DNA of 64,000 nucleotides, from NCBI RefSeq assembly GCF_019972135.1, contig NZ_BPFI01000001.1, positions 1,595,106-1,659,105 on the forward strand, in the 5' to 3' direction. A model generated the notes under the pieces. That model was not told where the DNA came from. It was given only the letters and a program-made list of their open reading frames with translations, and searched no databases. How positions within the stretch are numbered: position 1 is the stretch's first letter; every line of letters starts with the position of its first letter. The stretch comes from Sulfurovum sp. TSL1. Its GTDB lineage: Bacteria; Campylobacterota; Campylobacteria; Campylobacterales; Sulfurovaceae. Made by a program: the position numbers and the translations under genes. This document shows positions 25,326 to 34,424 of the stretch, one piece after another.

Positions 25326-25693
25326 TATTCTAAGCCCTCAAACTCTTCGGCGATGCTATTGTCATCATCCAGTATGACGATTTTTGGCAGATGCGCATCT
25401 GCTTCTTCTTCATTCATCGTTGCATAGGCAATAATGATGATCTTATCGCCTTTATGTACTTTTCTCGCCGCTGCCCCATTCAGACAGATATCTTTTTTGC
25501 CTGGTTCACCCGGGATGATATAGGTAGAAAAACGCTCACCGTTATTGACATTCACGATATCGATCTTTTGTCCGACACGCATATTGGCTGCATCTAAAAG
25601 TTCCTGATCAATGGTAATTGAGCCTACATAATTCAAGTTTGCATCTGTTACGGTAGCTCTATGTATTTTAGAATAAAGCATTGTAATATTCAT
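25325..25693 (-). CDS. panD: Aspartate 1-decarboxylase PanD
   Basis: Makes beta-alanine from aspartate for pantothenate/CoA. The 122-aa proenzyme shows the self-cleavage site Gly-Ser in YVGSITID (about 24-25), which generates the pyruvoyl group, and the downstream GERFSTYII and [12 protein letters not shown] motifs. Length is typical. Start ATG 25693. Confidence 0.95.
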   Translation of the reverse strand: MNITMLYSKIHRATVTDANLNYVGSITIDQELLDAANMRVGQKIDIVNVNNGERFSTYIIPGEPGKKDICLNGAAARKVHKGDKIIIIAYATMNEEEADAHLPKIVILDDDNSIAEEFEGLE

Positions 25694-25831
25694 AATTATT
25701 CCTATTTATTTCATAAAAATTATTGGGATTATACCAAAATCCCCTATATAGTTATATTATACTGAAATTGTGGGGAAATTGGAAAGCCGCACTATGAAGT
25801 CGTGCGACCCTAAAAAGATGGGTATAGAGAA

Positions 25832-26212
25832 TTAACGAGCCAGACTTGCAGGTGAAAGAGGTTCTCCCCACATTTCAGCCGGGATCACATACTCTTCTAC
25901 AACTGTTCCACCGATGATATGCTCATCGATAATTCTATCTATCTTCTCTTTTGTCAAACCTACATACATTGTATGCCCCGGTTCTACTAGCATTACCGGA
26001 CCTTGTTGACAACGGTTAAGACAACCGGTCTGAATAGGTGTAACTGCAGGCATGATCCCTTTTTGCATCAATTTCTGTGCAAGGTACTGAAAAAGTTCTT
26101 GTGACTCTTGATCATCTGCTTTTACACAAGATGGTTTTGGCATCCCCGGAGGTGCAGACTGCTGACATTTGAAGATATAAAACGCTGGTTGTGGTATAGT
26201 ACCTGGTACCAT
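25832..26212 (-). CDS. Thioredoxin-fold [2Fe-2S] ferredoxin-like protein
   Basis: A 126-aa protein with the four-Cys arrangement of thioredoxin-like ferredoxins: C16 and C29, then C64 and C68 in TGCLNRCQQGP. Such proteins carry electrons or act as Fe-S modules (Pfam 2Fe-2S_thioredx, Shethna-type). It stands between murE and panD with its own gaps of about 110-140 bp. Partner unknown. Confidence 0.85.
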   Translation of the reverse strand: MVPGTIPQPAFYIFKCQQSAPPGMPKPSCVKADDQESQELFQYLAQKLMQKGIMPAVTPIQTGCLNRCQQGPVMLVEPGHTMYVGLTKEKIDRIIDEHIIGGTVVEEYVIPAEMWGEPLSPASLAR

Positions 26213-26318
26213 GAGAATCCTTTAAAGTTTAATTGGGAGTATTTTACTCCGATTTACTTAATTGAAGTTTAAATGTACCATTTAAAGGCGCTTGATACCT
26301 CATACCATAAGAAGAGCA

Positions 26319-27614
26319 TTACGCTCTCTCATCTAGAAGTTCCCGTACCACTTCCCTGTCATCAAAAGGATGCTTCACCCCTTTGATCTCCTGATAGTCC
26401 TCATCCCCCTTGCCGAGTATGAGCAGTACTTCATTCTCTCCCAATGCATCAAGTGCCATTTTTATGGCGAGTCTTCTGTCTGGAGTCGCAGTGACATGGT
26501 CCTTTCCGTGCAAGCCCAGTAAGATATCTTCAAGTATCATTTCGGGTACTTCATCCCGAGGGTTGTCACTGGTCACATAGATCTTGTTTGCATACCTGCC
26601 GGCAACTGCTCCCATGCGGGGACGTTTCTCTTTATCTCTGTTCCCGCCTGCTCCAAAGACCACCGAGATGTCTCTGTCTTTCATCGACTCAAGCACTTGA
26701 TACATACCATCATCGGTATGTGCAAAATCCACGATCACAAGCGGGTCTCTGCTCACCACTTCCATACGCCCTGAGACCCCTGCAAAATACTCTACCACTT
26801 CACATATCTCTTCTATGCTTCTTCCCGTTAACATCTGTACCGAACCTATGGCTGCCATCAGGTTAAAAAGGTTAAAGAGGCCTACCATGGGTGAGTGGAA
26901 GGTTGCTTCGGTCCGCAAATGTTTGATCCCTGCCGTGATACCATTCAGCAAAGAGAACGCCTGCACTTTGAAGGTTGCCGGCTCATCCACTCCGTAACTC
27001 TGTGCCCCTATGGGGTTATACGTAATGTTTTTAATGTCATCTTTATTGAGCAGCTTGGGTGATTCATCTGCAAAAAAGAGACTCTTCACACGTCTGTACT
27101 CTTCAACGGTACCATGATAATCCAAATGGTCAGAGGTGACATTGGTATGGACCTTAAGGGCAAAGCTTAACCCCTCTATCCGGTTTTGATCTATCGCATG
27201 GGAGCTGACTTCCATGATGAAGTAGTTACATCCCATATCCATCGTCTGTTTCATATTGTGCAGTGTTTCGAGGATAGAAGGCGTGGTCATGCTCTTCTCT
27301 TCTATCCGCTTTTCCTGCGCAAATAAACCGCGCGTACCCTGCAGTGCCGGCTTCTCATCCAGATCAAGCAAAAAAGAGTAAATGGCTGCGGTTACCGTCG
27401 TTTTACCGTTCGTTCCGGTCACACCTACCACTTTCATCTTTTCGAGTCCCCAAAAAGAGATCAGCTCACCCACTGTAAGTGTTTCCGGTTTCGACGCCAA
27501 TGTTTCGTAATAGCGGCTATTTTGTGTCGTTTTTAAAAAGATCGTATCTTTATCGAGTTTGCTTGTATCATCTGTCAGAAAAAGATAACCATCTTTTTGG
27601 AAATCCAATTTCAC
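26319..27614 (-). CDS. murE: UDP-MurNAc-tripeptide ligase MurE
   Basis: Adds meso-diaminopimelate to UDP-MurNAc-L-Ala-D-Glu in peptidoglycan synthesis. The 431-aa protein is shorter than many MurE (about 480) at the N-terminus, as in other Campylobacterota. It has the ATP loop GVTGTNGKTTV, the central ligase domain, and the DAP-specifying DNPR motif in VTSDNPRDEVPE. Its ATG overlaps the stop of the preceding gene (ATGA). Confidence 0.94.
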   Translation of the reverse strand: MKLDFQKDGYLFLTDDTSKLDKDTIFLKTTQNSRYYETLASKPETLTVGELISFWGLEKMKVVGVTGTNGKTTVTAAIYSFLLDLDEKPALQGTRGLFAQEKRIEEKSMTTPSILETLHNMKQTMDMGCNYFIMEVSSHAIDQNRIEGLSFALKVHTNVTSDHLDYHGTVEEYRRVKSLFFADESPKLLNKDDIKNITYNPIGAQSYGVDEPATFKVQAFSLLNGITAGIKHLRTEATFHSPMVGLFNLFNLMAAIGSVQMLTGRSIEEICEVVEYFAGVSGRMEVVSRDPLVIVDFAHTDDGMYQVLESMKDRDISVVFGAGGNRDKEKRPRMGAVAGRYANKIYVTSDNPRDEVPEMILEDILLGLHGKDHVTATPDRRLAIKMALDALGENEVLLILGKGDEDYQEIKGVKHPFDDREVVRELLDERA

Positions 27615-28192
27615 TATTTTTGCCCTCTAACCACATGGTAAAGTGCGAGTATCTCCTGATCATTCCCAAAGAGGCTCGATGAAGCATCCAGGTATCCCAG
27701 TGCCATCTCATCAAATCCTTCGTTTGCAAGCTGTGTAACAAAATCTATAAACTCTTCCTTATTCGTGATCACTACCTTGGTCGAAAACATAATATCTTCA
27801 AATGTCTTTTTGAAGCTGCCCCTGCTCTTTACAAGTTCCAGGAAATCACTATAACGTATACCATCGCCATATTCTATCTGTTCTTCCAAGGGCTCAATCA
27901 AAAGTTCTTGTAACTTATGTTTTGAGCTGTCTAGATTCTCAATAAGTCCATCGATGATATCCACAGCATTCTCCTTCTCGTTCTTGATCATCTGATAGTA
28001 GTCAAACAAAGCTTGTGCTTCCTCTTGACTCTCTATCCCCAGATCACTCAAGTAGACGCCTATTTTTGCTTCATCTAACGTAGGATAATCCCTTAAGATC
28101 AAACCGTAACTTCGAAGTGCCTTGGCATAGTCTCCCTGTAGAAACTCGCTTTCGGCTCTTTTCAGCAATAAATCTTGACTTATTTTGCTCAT
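27614..28192 (-). CDS. Conserved TPR-like protein between nfu and murE
   Basis: A 192-aa cytoplasmic helical protein. The N-terminal segment (LLKRAESEFLQGDYAKALRS) reads as a TPR hairpin; the rest is helical without recognised catalytic motifs. It lies 6 bp after the Nfu-like gene and overlaps murE by 4 bases, so the three are one operon. Function unknown. Confidence 0.75.
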   Translation of the reverse strand: MSKISQDLLLKRAESEFLQGDYAKALRSYGLILRDYPTLDEAKIGVYLSDLGIESQEEAQALFDYYQMIKNEKENAVDIIDGLIENLDSSKHKLQELLIEPLEEQIEYGDGIRYSDFLELVKSRGSFKKTFEDIMFSTKVVITNKEEFIDFVTQLANEGFDEMALGYLDASSSLFGNDQEILALYHVVRGQK

Positions 28193-28198
28193 CTTAAA

Positions 28199-28474
28199 TT
28201 ACAATTGATCCAATTTGTCTTCAAACCCCGCAGGTACATTGACTACTGTGATCTCAGGGTGAATAAGGGTTTGCATCTGTCTCTCCACACCGAACTTGAT
28301 CGTTGTACCTGAACTACCGCAACCGACACATGCACCTTGAAGCTGGACAAAGACTTTTCCATCTTTAATGGCAATGAGTGTGATATCCCCTCCATCAAGT
28401 TTAATAGAAGGTCTCACCTTGTCTATGACGTTCATTACGGCAGGTTCTAATTCTTCATCTGTAAATGGTATCAA
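28199..28474 (-). CDS. NifU C-terminal (Nfu) Fe-S cluster protein
   Basis: A 91-aa Fe-S scaffold or carrier consisting of the Nfu domain alone, with the CxxC motif in GACVGCGSSGTTIKFGVE (Cys about 51 and 54). It delivers [4Fe-4S] clusters to apo-enzymes in related bacteria. First gene of a small operon with the TPR-like gene and murE. Confidence 0.92.
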   Translation of the reverse strand: MIPFTDEELEPAVMNVIDKVRPSIKLDGGDITLIAIKDGKVFVQLQGACVGCGSSGTTIKFGVERQMQTLIHPEITVVNVPAGFEDKLDQL

Positions 28475-28644
28475 TGTTTCTCCTTAGTTTGCATCTCTAT
28501 ACTAGAGACATCTCATAAAATTATTATAACAAAATCATAGTAAAATCTTTGTTACTATGTTCTTTAAGTGTGTTATACACTAAAAGTATTACTTTGTCAA
28601 TGGGTGTTTGAATGGTTTAATGATTAAATGATGTAGTGCATCGT

Positions 28645-28665
28645 ATTCAAGGCAAAGCCTTGAAT
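28645..28665. repeat. Perfect inverted repeat downstream of rplQ
   Basis: ATTCAAGGC-N3-GCCTTGAAT, a 9-bp stem 20 bp after the rplQ stop. No T-run follows on the minus strand, so it may protect the 3' end of the ribosomal transcript rather than terminate it. The rest of the 210-bp gap to the Nfu gene shows nothing I can name. Confidence 0.45.
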
Positions 28666-28684
28666 AGTGAAGTTTCAGAGGGAA

Positions 28685-29035
28685 TTATACGAGTTCGATA
28701 ATTGCCATAGGTGCTGAATCACCTTTTCTCATACGTGTTTTAATAATTCTTGTATATCCACCGTTTCTGTCTGCATACTTTGGTGCGATCTCGTTTACAA
28801 GCGTATTTGTACACTCTTTGTGTTGTAACATTGCAAAAATTGCTCTGTGTGCGTTAAAATCACCAGAAGCAGCTTTAGTGATAAGCTTTTCAAAATAACT
28901 TCTAAGCTCTTTAGCTTTTGGCAATGTAGTCTCAATTCTACCCTCTTTTGTCAAAGCAATTGATAGGTTTTTAAGAAGCGCCGCTCTATGAGAAGACGTT
29001 CTGTTTAATTTACGGTAACCATGCTTATGTCTCAT
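28685..29035 (-). CDS. rplQ: 50S ribosomal protein L17
   Basis: 116-aa large-subunit protein near the exit tunnel. The opening [20 protein letters not shown] is diagnostic. Last gene of the alpha-type operon, 21 bp after rpoA. Confidence 0.97.
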   Translation of the reverse strand: MRHKHGYRKLNRTSSHRAALLKNLSIALTKEGRIETTLPKAKELRSYFEKLITKAASGDFNAHRAIFAMLQHKECTNTLVNEIAPKYADRNGGYTRIIKTRMRKGDSAPMAIIELV

Positions 29036-29056
29036 AATATTCCTTTACTGTAACAA

Positions 29057-30058
29057 CTATGCTTTAAGTTGTTCTATTTTCTTTACAAGATTCACTCTTG
29101 TAACATCTGAAAGTTCAAAATCTGGACCAAATCCGTGCTCTACGAGACACTCAGAGATTTCATCTAAAGATTTTTTACCAAGATTTTTGATATTTTTAAT
29201 CTCATTTTCACTCATCAATACCAACTCACCGAGGAACTTTAATCCAGCTCTGTCAAGTGAATTGAATGATCTTGCACTAAGCCCAAGGCTATCGACAGTT
29301 TGCATGAAAGGTTTGAGTTCGCTATCATCACTGTTTCTTTTTACCGGTGCTACAGAGATATCTAGATCCAGTACCGTATTAAAAACAGAAAGTTGCTTAT
29401 TCATAACTTCCAATGCATTTGTAAATGCTTCAACCGGACCGATCTGACCATCTGTTTCGATATCGAATGTGATCTTTTCAAAATTAGGATTGTCCTCTAC
29501 AAGTACAGGATCAATCTTATAATTCGCTTTTCTTACCGGAGTAAAGAAAGCATCAAGTGCAATGCTGTCACTTTCAACATCATCTCTAAGGTCTTCACTT
29601 GGTACATAACCAATACCTTTTGAGATCACTACTGTAAAGTTAAGCTCCGCATCTTCATTCAATGTTGCAAGCGGCAGATCACCGTTCACCACTTCGATTT
29701 GATCATTGTTCAGGTCTTGCGCTGTCACTTCTTTGTGCCCAGAAAAACTGTATTTTAATTCAACTCTGTCACTCTCGTCTTTAATTTTCAAACGAATGTT
29801 CTTGAGGTTGATAATAAATACAGCAACATCTTCGTGCATACCTCTGATGTTATCGAACTCATGTGCAGCACCTTCGATCTTGATCGAAATAGGTGCATAA
29901 CCGATAGAAGAACCTAAGATCAGTCTTCTTAGTGGATGTGCAAGTGTAACAGCATAACCGCTCTCAAAAGGATAAGCAACGATCTCAGCACGATTTGCAC
30001 TGATCTCATTTACTTCTACTTCCGTTGGCATAAATGGTGCAATTTTAATTTTTCTCAT
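29057..30058 (-). CDS. rpoA: RNA polymerase alpha subunit
   Basis: 333 aa. The N-terminal dimerisation domain carries GYAVTLAHPLRRLILGSS (residues about 34-51) and the C-terminal domain (about 255-325), which contacts UP elements and activators such as OmpR-family regulators, carries LGLSARSFNSLDRAGLKFLGEL. Order rpsD-rpoA-rplQ is standard. Confidence 0.97.
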   Translation of the reverse strand: MRKIKIAPFMPTEVEVNEISANRAEIVAYPFESGYAVTLAHPLRRLILGSSIGYAPISIKIEGAAHEFDNIRGMHEDVAVFIINLKNIRLKIKDESDRVELKYSFSGHKEVTAQDLNNDQIEVVNGDLPLATLNEDAELNFTVVISKGIGYVPSEDLRDDVESDSIALDAFFTPVRKANYKIDPVLVEDNPNFEKITFDIETDGQIGPVEAFTNALEVMNKQLSVFNTVLDLDISVAPVKRNSDDSELKPFMQTVDSLGLSARSFNSLDRAGLKFLGELVLMSENEIKNIKNLGKKSLDEISECLVEHGFGPDFELSDVTRVNLVKKIEQLKA

Positions 30059-30082
30059 TAATAGCCTTTACTTATGTATGTA

Positions 30083-30709
30083 TTATTTAGAGTATAGCTC
30101 AACGATTAGACGCTCTTCCACTGGGATTGCGATCTCTTCTCTCTCCGGAATTCTTGTGAATAGACCAAAAAGTTTTTCTTTGTCCATATCAACCCAATCA
30201 ACCATACCTGTTTGATTAGTCAGTTCGATTGATCTAAGGATCTGAGGATTCGTTTTACTTTTCTCTCTGATCTCGATTTTTTGACCTGCTTTTACTCTAA
30301 AAGAAGGGATATCTACTCTTTTCCCATCCACCAATACATGTCCGTGGTTTACGAATTGTCTTGCTGACGCTCTAGTTGTAGCGAATCCCATTCTGTAAAC
30401 AACATTATCAAGTCTTTGCTCAAGAAGTTGGATAAGGATAGAACCTGTGTTCCCTTCTTTAGCGTTTGCTTCTTTATAAAGTGCTCTAAATTGTTTTTCA
30501 CTTACACCATACATAAATTTAGCTTTTTGCTTCTCTTGAAGTTGAAGACCGTATTCACTGATCTTTGCTCTTCTTTGTCCATGTTGTCCTGGTGCATATG
30601 GTCTTTTTTCCAATGCACTTTTACCAGCGAGTCTTCTCTCACCTTTTAACCCAAGATCAACACCAAGTCTTCTTTCTAGTCTTTCAACTGGACCTCTATA
30701 TCTTGCCAT
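30083..30709 (-). CDS. rpsD: 30S ribosomal protein S4
   Basis: 208-aa primary 16S rRNA-binding protein; starts [16 protein letters not shown] and has the S4 RNA-binding domain (about 97-160, [20 protein letters not shown]). S4 is a known translational autoregulator of the alpha operon in E. coli. It lies 2 bp after rpsK. Confidence 0.97.
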   Translation of the reverse strand: MARYRGPVERLERRLGVDLGLKGERRLAGKSALEKRPYAPGQHGQRRAKISEYGLQLQEKQKAKFMYGVSEKQFRALYKEANAKEGNTGSILIQLLEQRLDNVVYRMGFATTRASARQFVNHGHVLVDGKRVDIPSFRVKAGQKIEIREKSKTNPQILRSIELTNQTGMVDWVDMDKEKLFGLFTRIPEREEIAIPVEERLIVELYSK

Positions 30710-30711
30710 GC

Positions 30712-31086
30712 TTATACCCTTCTCTTCTTAGGTGGTCTACAACCATTATGTGGAAGTGGTGTAATATCTTTTAAGAATGTTACACGAATACCTTCTGTTG
30801 CACCAATTGCTTTCACTGCAGTATCTCTACCTGAACCAGGACCCTGAACTTTGATCCCCACTTCTTTGATACCGTTCTCCATTGCTTTTGCCATTGCATC
30901 CGCTACAGCTTCAGTAGCAGCAAAAGGAGTTGATTTTTTGCTACCTTTGAAACCTAGTGCACCTGCACTGCTCCAAGAGATAACATTTCCCATTTCGTCA
31001 GTCACTGTAATCACAGTGTTATTGAAAGTTGCAGCTACGTACACTACACCTTTAGCAATACTTTTTTTTGCTTTTTTCTTAGCCAT
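30712..31086 (-). CDS. rpsK: 30S ribosomal protein S11
   Basis: 124-aa platform protein with the signature [18 protein letters not shown] and the C-terminal CRPPKKRRV. It lies 12 bp after rpsM. Confidence 0.97.
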   Translation of the reverse strand: MAKKKAKKSIAKGVVYVAATFNNTVITVTDEMGNVISWSSAGALGFKGSKKSTPFAATEAVADAMAKAMENGIKEVGIKVQGPGSGRDTAVKAIGATEGIRVTFLKDITPLPHNGCRPPKKRRV

Positions 31087-31098
31087 CTAACCTACTCC

Positions 31099-31461
31099 TT
31101 ATGCCGCACCGACAGTTTTACGCTTACCTTTACGAGTACGCGCATTTGTCTTTGTTTTTTGTCCACGCACAGGCAGACCTCTTCTGTGTCTAAGACCTCT
31201 ATATGAACCTAGATCCATAAGTGCTTTGATATCTAAAGTCACTTTTTTTCTAAGATCACCTTCAACCATAACATTTTCTTGAATATCATTACGGATCGTT
31301 GCTGCTTCAGCATCTGTAAGTTCATGTACTCTTTTGTTATAATCAACACCTGTTCTGTCAAGAATTTTTCTTGAAGTCGTCAACCCAATTCCGTAAATGT
31401 AAGTAAGTGCATACTCCATTCTTTTCTTTTGTGGTAAATCAACACCTGCAATACGTGCCAT
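31099..31461 (-). CDS. rpsM: 30S ribosomal protein S13
   Basis: 120-aa head protein contacting the P-site tRNA and L5. Starts [20 protein letters not shown] and ends in the basic tail ([11 protein letters not shown]-like). It starts 2 bp after the rpmJ stop. Confidence 0.97.
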   Translation of the reverse strand: MARIAGVDLPQKKRMEYALTYIYGIGLTTSRKILDRTGVDYNKRVHELTDAEAATIRNDIQENVMVEGDLRKKVTLDIKALMDLGSYRGLRHRRGLPVRGQKTKTNARTRKGKRKTVGAA

Positions 31462-31463
31462 GT

Positions 31464-31577
31464 TTATCCTTGTCTTTGTTTATGTTTTGGATTTTTACAA
31501 ATCACGCGTACGATACCCTTGCGTTTAATAACTTTACAGTCATCACACATTTTTTTCACTGATGGTCTAACCTTCAT
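31464..31577 (-). CDS. rpmJ: 50S ribosomal protein L36
   Basis: A 37-aa protein that is easily missed: [20 protein letters not shown] followed by a zinc-binding C-x2-C...C...H set ending [10 protein letters not shown]. This is the Zn-containing type. It is the first gene of the rpmJ-rpsM-rpsK-rpsD-rpoA-rplQ unit behind the promoter and leader at 31578-31745. GGAG lies seven bases before its ATG. Confidence 0.95.
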   Translation of the reverse strand: MKVRPSVKKMCDDCKVIKRKGIVRVICKNPKHKQRQG

Positions 31578-31745
31578 TGGTTACTCCTACGATATATTTG
31601 TGCACCTAGAGTGTTTGACAACACCCCTGTTTTGCGTGGATTATTGATGTATCATAATCCAACCCTTGAGTAATCGGTGCGGCTTAATCAAAGATTCTTC
31701 GCGCAGATTCCTAAAAGCCTAATGGTAATAGGGAGGAGGATTATA
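31578..31745 (-). promoter_or_regulatory. Promoter and long leader of the alpha-type ribosomal operon
   Basis: A minus-strand TATAAT with TGGG before it (-10 at plus 31740-31745) leaves a leader of about 155 nt before rpmJ. The leader can fold; for example GGATTAT-N9-ATAATCC near 31635-31660 is a perfect 7-bp stem. In E. coli S4 represses the alpha operon through a structured leader, so an equivalent is plausible here. No direct sequence match to the E. coli element is visible. Confidence 0.5.
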
Positions 31746-31800
31746 CCCAGATTTGCATTAATTTTTTCTTATACATATAATATGTATATATTCTAGATAT

Positions 31801-33327
31801 CTAGAAATGAGATACTACTCTATTTTTACCCTCTTTTTTTGCTTTGTACAGATATCTGTCGGCTCTGGCAATCAGACTATCAAGGTCCTCTGCATCCCTA
31901 TATGTGGCTACCCCAAAACTACAAGTCAACTCTCTAGGCATTGCATAGTCGCCCATGGAAATCACTTCCCGTAATTTTTCTGCGACCAATACCGCCTCCT
32001 CTTCATCTGTTTCTGGCAACATTACAAGGAATTCTTCGCCGCCCCATCGCCCTAAACGGTCACTCTTTCTGAGTTTCTGTAGCATAAGTTCAACGACTTT
32101 TTTCAAAACAAAGTCACCCTTTTCATGTCCATACTTATCATTGACTGGTTTGAAATCGTCTATATCAATGTAAAGAATTGAGAGTGGCTTCTGTTTACGT
32201 TCAATGCGTTCAAGTTCATATTCCAAGAGTTCATTCATTGTATTTCTATTGTAAGTTCCGGTAAGACTATCATACGTAGCAATCTCATTGATCTTTGAAA
32301 TTTTTTGCAATACTACAAAAATAAGCATTGATAAAATCAATAGAATGAGGGTAGATATCACCAATAGGGTCAAAGCATCTTTTTCAATGCTGCTTATCTC
32401 TTCACAATTTTCATAACTTATGAGATACGCTGCATTTTTATCCCCCTCAACATTACTGATGGGGATAAAGGTGACGGTTGTTTTCTCTTTAGAAATGCAA
32501 AACCCTTTCTGGTTTTGCATTTTTTGTGTGACTTCTTTCGAGATAGATTGATTGATCTGTTGATATTTGTACATGATAGGAATATATTCATCTCCTTTTT
32601 CATGCATATAGCTATGGTTGATATGGCTCATGATATAGTGACTTTTTTCATCTTCCCATACTTTTCTTTCGACAATTGACTTTTTAAGGATAAAGTCTAT
32701 TTCATCACCGAGTGTCTCTTCTATATCATTGCTTAATGCTTTGAAGGAGAGAGAAGTTTCAACACTGCCTATATGTCTCTTTTCTTCGTCAAAGAGCGGA
32801 TAGACATAACGAAAACCGTTATAGATTCTTCCTTCTTCAAACCCTTCCACATATCTCTTCTCTTTATTGACAATTTCAAGAGAGTGACGTATGCCTACAA
32901 GTGAGTCCCCATATTTCTCAGGTTTATGAAAACGTAAAAAACTGCTTACGTTGGGTAAGTGAAAGTGTAACTGTCTTATATTGATCGATTTTAGACTTTC
33001 ATACGTAGGGATCAGTAGTTTATATAAAGAAAGACGTATGTTTTTCTGCTTTTCGGGGCCGGCATCTTTTGCCTGTTTGAACTGATCAATGACCCCGGGG
33101 GTGTTAATAATTTCATCATACAGTAGTTTTGTGATCTTAGAGTAGGATTTACGTGTGTTCTTGTAGACATCGTTAAAAACTTTTACTTTTCTCTCAAAAA
33201 CTGCAGCCCGTTTATCTTCATACATTTTCCATATGATCAAAGAAGCAAATAGTTCTAAAAAAATAAAAATAAAAGAGGAAAGAAGGATAATTTTCAAAAA
33301 AGAGGTGTTTAGAATAATTTTTCGCAT
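31801..33327 (-). CDS. Membrane-anchored diguanylate cyclase with periplasmic sensor
   Basis: A 508-aa protein making cyclic di-GMP. N-terminal membrane helix (about 11-32), a periplasmic sensor region (about 33-315) and a second helix (about 317-342) precede a GGDEF domain (about 350-505). The active site is intact, GRWGGEEF (GGEEF at 429-433), with an RKSD I-site five residues upstream for product inhibition. It lies unusually between infA and rpmJ, inside the ribosomal cluster, on the same strand and 66 bp after infA. The sensor ligand is unknown. Confidence 0.88.
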   Translation of the reverse strand: MRKIILNTSFLKIILLSSFIFIFLELFASLIIWKMYEDKRAAVFERKVKVFNDVYKNTRKSYSKITKLLYDEIINTPGVIDQFKQAKDAGPEKQKNIRLSLYKLLIPTYESLKSINIRQLHFHLPNVSSFLRFHKPEKYGDSLVGIRHSLEIVNKEKRYVEGFEEGRIYNGFRYVYPLFDEEKRHIGSVETSLSFKALSNDIEETLGDEIDFILKKSIVERKVWEDEKSHYIMSHINHSYMHEKGDEYIPIMYKYQQINQSISKEVTQKMQNQKGFCISKEKTTVTFIPISNVEGDKNAAYLISYENCEEISSIEKDALTLLVISTLILLILSMLIFVVLQKISKINEIATYDSLTGTYNRNTMNELLEYELERIERKQKPLSILYIDIDDFKPVNDKYGHEKGDFVLKKVVELMLQKLRKSDRLGRWGGEEFLVMLPETDEEEAVLVAEKLREVISMGDYAMPRELTCSFGVATYRDAEDLDSLIARADRYLYKAKKEGKNRVVSHF

Positions 33328-33393
33328 TGCTATAGTATAGTCTATAAAGAGTAACAGTGATCTCTAAATAGTTTGGAGATCACTGTTTATTAA

Positions 33394-33612
33394 TTATTTG
33401 TATCTAAATGTGATACGACCTTTATCAAGGCTGTAAGGTGTAAGTTCTACTTTTACTTTGTCACCCGGAAGAATTTTAATGTAGTGCATTCTCATCTTAC
33501 CGGCAATATGACAAAGGACAATGTGACCATTATCCAACTCAACTCTAAATGTCGCATTTGGTAATGCTTCAACCACTTTACCGTCAATCTCTATAACATC
33601 ATCTTTAGCCAT
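33394..33612 (-). CDS. infA: Translation initiation factor IF-1
   Basis: 72-aa OB-fold protein binding the ribosomal A site. [20 protein letters not shown] and the C-terminal [10 protein letters not shown] are diagnostic. It lies 56 bp after map, the last gene of the contiguous spc part before the GGDEF insertion. Confidence 0.97.
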   Translation of the reverse strand: MAKDDVIEIDGKVVEALPNATFRVELDNGHIVLCHIAGKMRMHYIKILPGDKVKVELTPYSLDKGRITFRYK

Positions 33613-33668
33613 TGTATTCCTTTATTCATTTTCTACTTTATATTCTTAATTGTGTCAAATGATGAAGC

Positions 33669-34424
33669 TTACGCTTCAGTCAATATGATAGCTTTACCGT
33701 CTACCACTGCAACCGTATGTTCATAGTGTGCTGATCTGAGTTGATCTTCACTTATAACTGACCATTTGTCCTCAAGCAGTACTGGTTGCCCGCTTTTTTG
33801 ACATACCATAGGCTCCAAACAGAAGACCATACCGTTTTTAATTTTAGGTCCCTGGTTTGTTTTACCCTCAAGATAGTTGGGGATATTTGGTTCATCATGC
33901 GGTTTCGTACCGATACCGTGGCCGCAATAATCACGCAATGGTACATAACCTGCAGAAACGATATAATCTTCAAGAATTTTTGACAATTCTTTAAAGCGCA
34001 TACCTTCTCTGATAGAATCGATCGCATGATAAAGTGCGCCTTTTGCACACTCGATAAGCGCATCGTCTTCTGCAGATAGTTTACCTACTGCCATTGTGAT
34101 CGCAGCATCACCAAAATAGCCATCCAGTTTTGTCCCGATATCTAAACCGAGCACATCACCTTCTTCTATCACTCTATCTGTAGGGATACCATGAATACAT
34201 ACTTCATTGACCGAAGTACATACAGAACCGGTAAAACCATACAATCCTTTAAACGACGGTACTGCACCGTGTTCACGGATATAGGCTTCACCTAAAGCAT
34301 CGATTTCTTTCAGTGTCATACCTGGTTTGATGATATTTTGAAGATATTGAAGTGTTTTTCCAACGATCTCGCCAGCTCTTTTAAGCTTGGCGATCTCATC
34401 TGGTTTTCTGATAGCAATAGCCAT
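33669..34424 (-). CDS. map: Type I methionine aminopeptidase
   Basis: 251-aa metalloprotease removing initiator Met. Metal-ligand motifs: LDIGTKLDGYFGDAAI (two Asp), YCGHGIGTKPHDEPNI (His), FCLEPM (Glu) and SAHYEHTV (Glu). Its start overlaps the secY stop by one base. Confidence 0.96.
   Translation of the reverse strand: MAIAIRKPDEIAKLKRAGEIVGKTLQYLQNIIKPGMTLKEIDALGEAYIREHGAVPSFKGLYGFTGSVCTSVNEVCIHGIPTDRVIEEGDVLGLDIGTKLDGYFGDAAITMAVGKLSAEDDALIECAKGALYHAIDSIREGMRFKELSKILEDYIVSAGYVPLRDYCGHGIGTKPHDEPNIPNYLEGKTNQGPKIKNGMVFCLEPMVCQKSGQPVLLEDKWSVISEDQLRSAHYEHTVAVVDGKAIILTEA

Noticed and set aside
28645-28665. Perfect hairpin after rplQ considered as intrinsic terminator
   Set aside because: No T-run on the minus strand after the stem; kept only as an inverted repeat.
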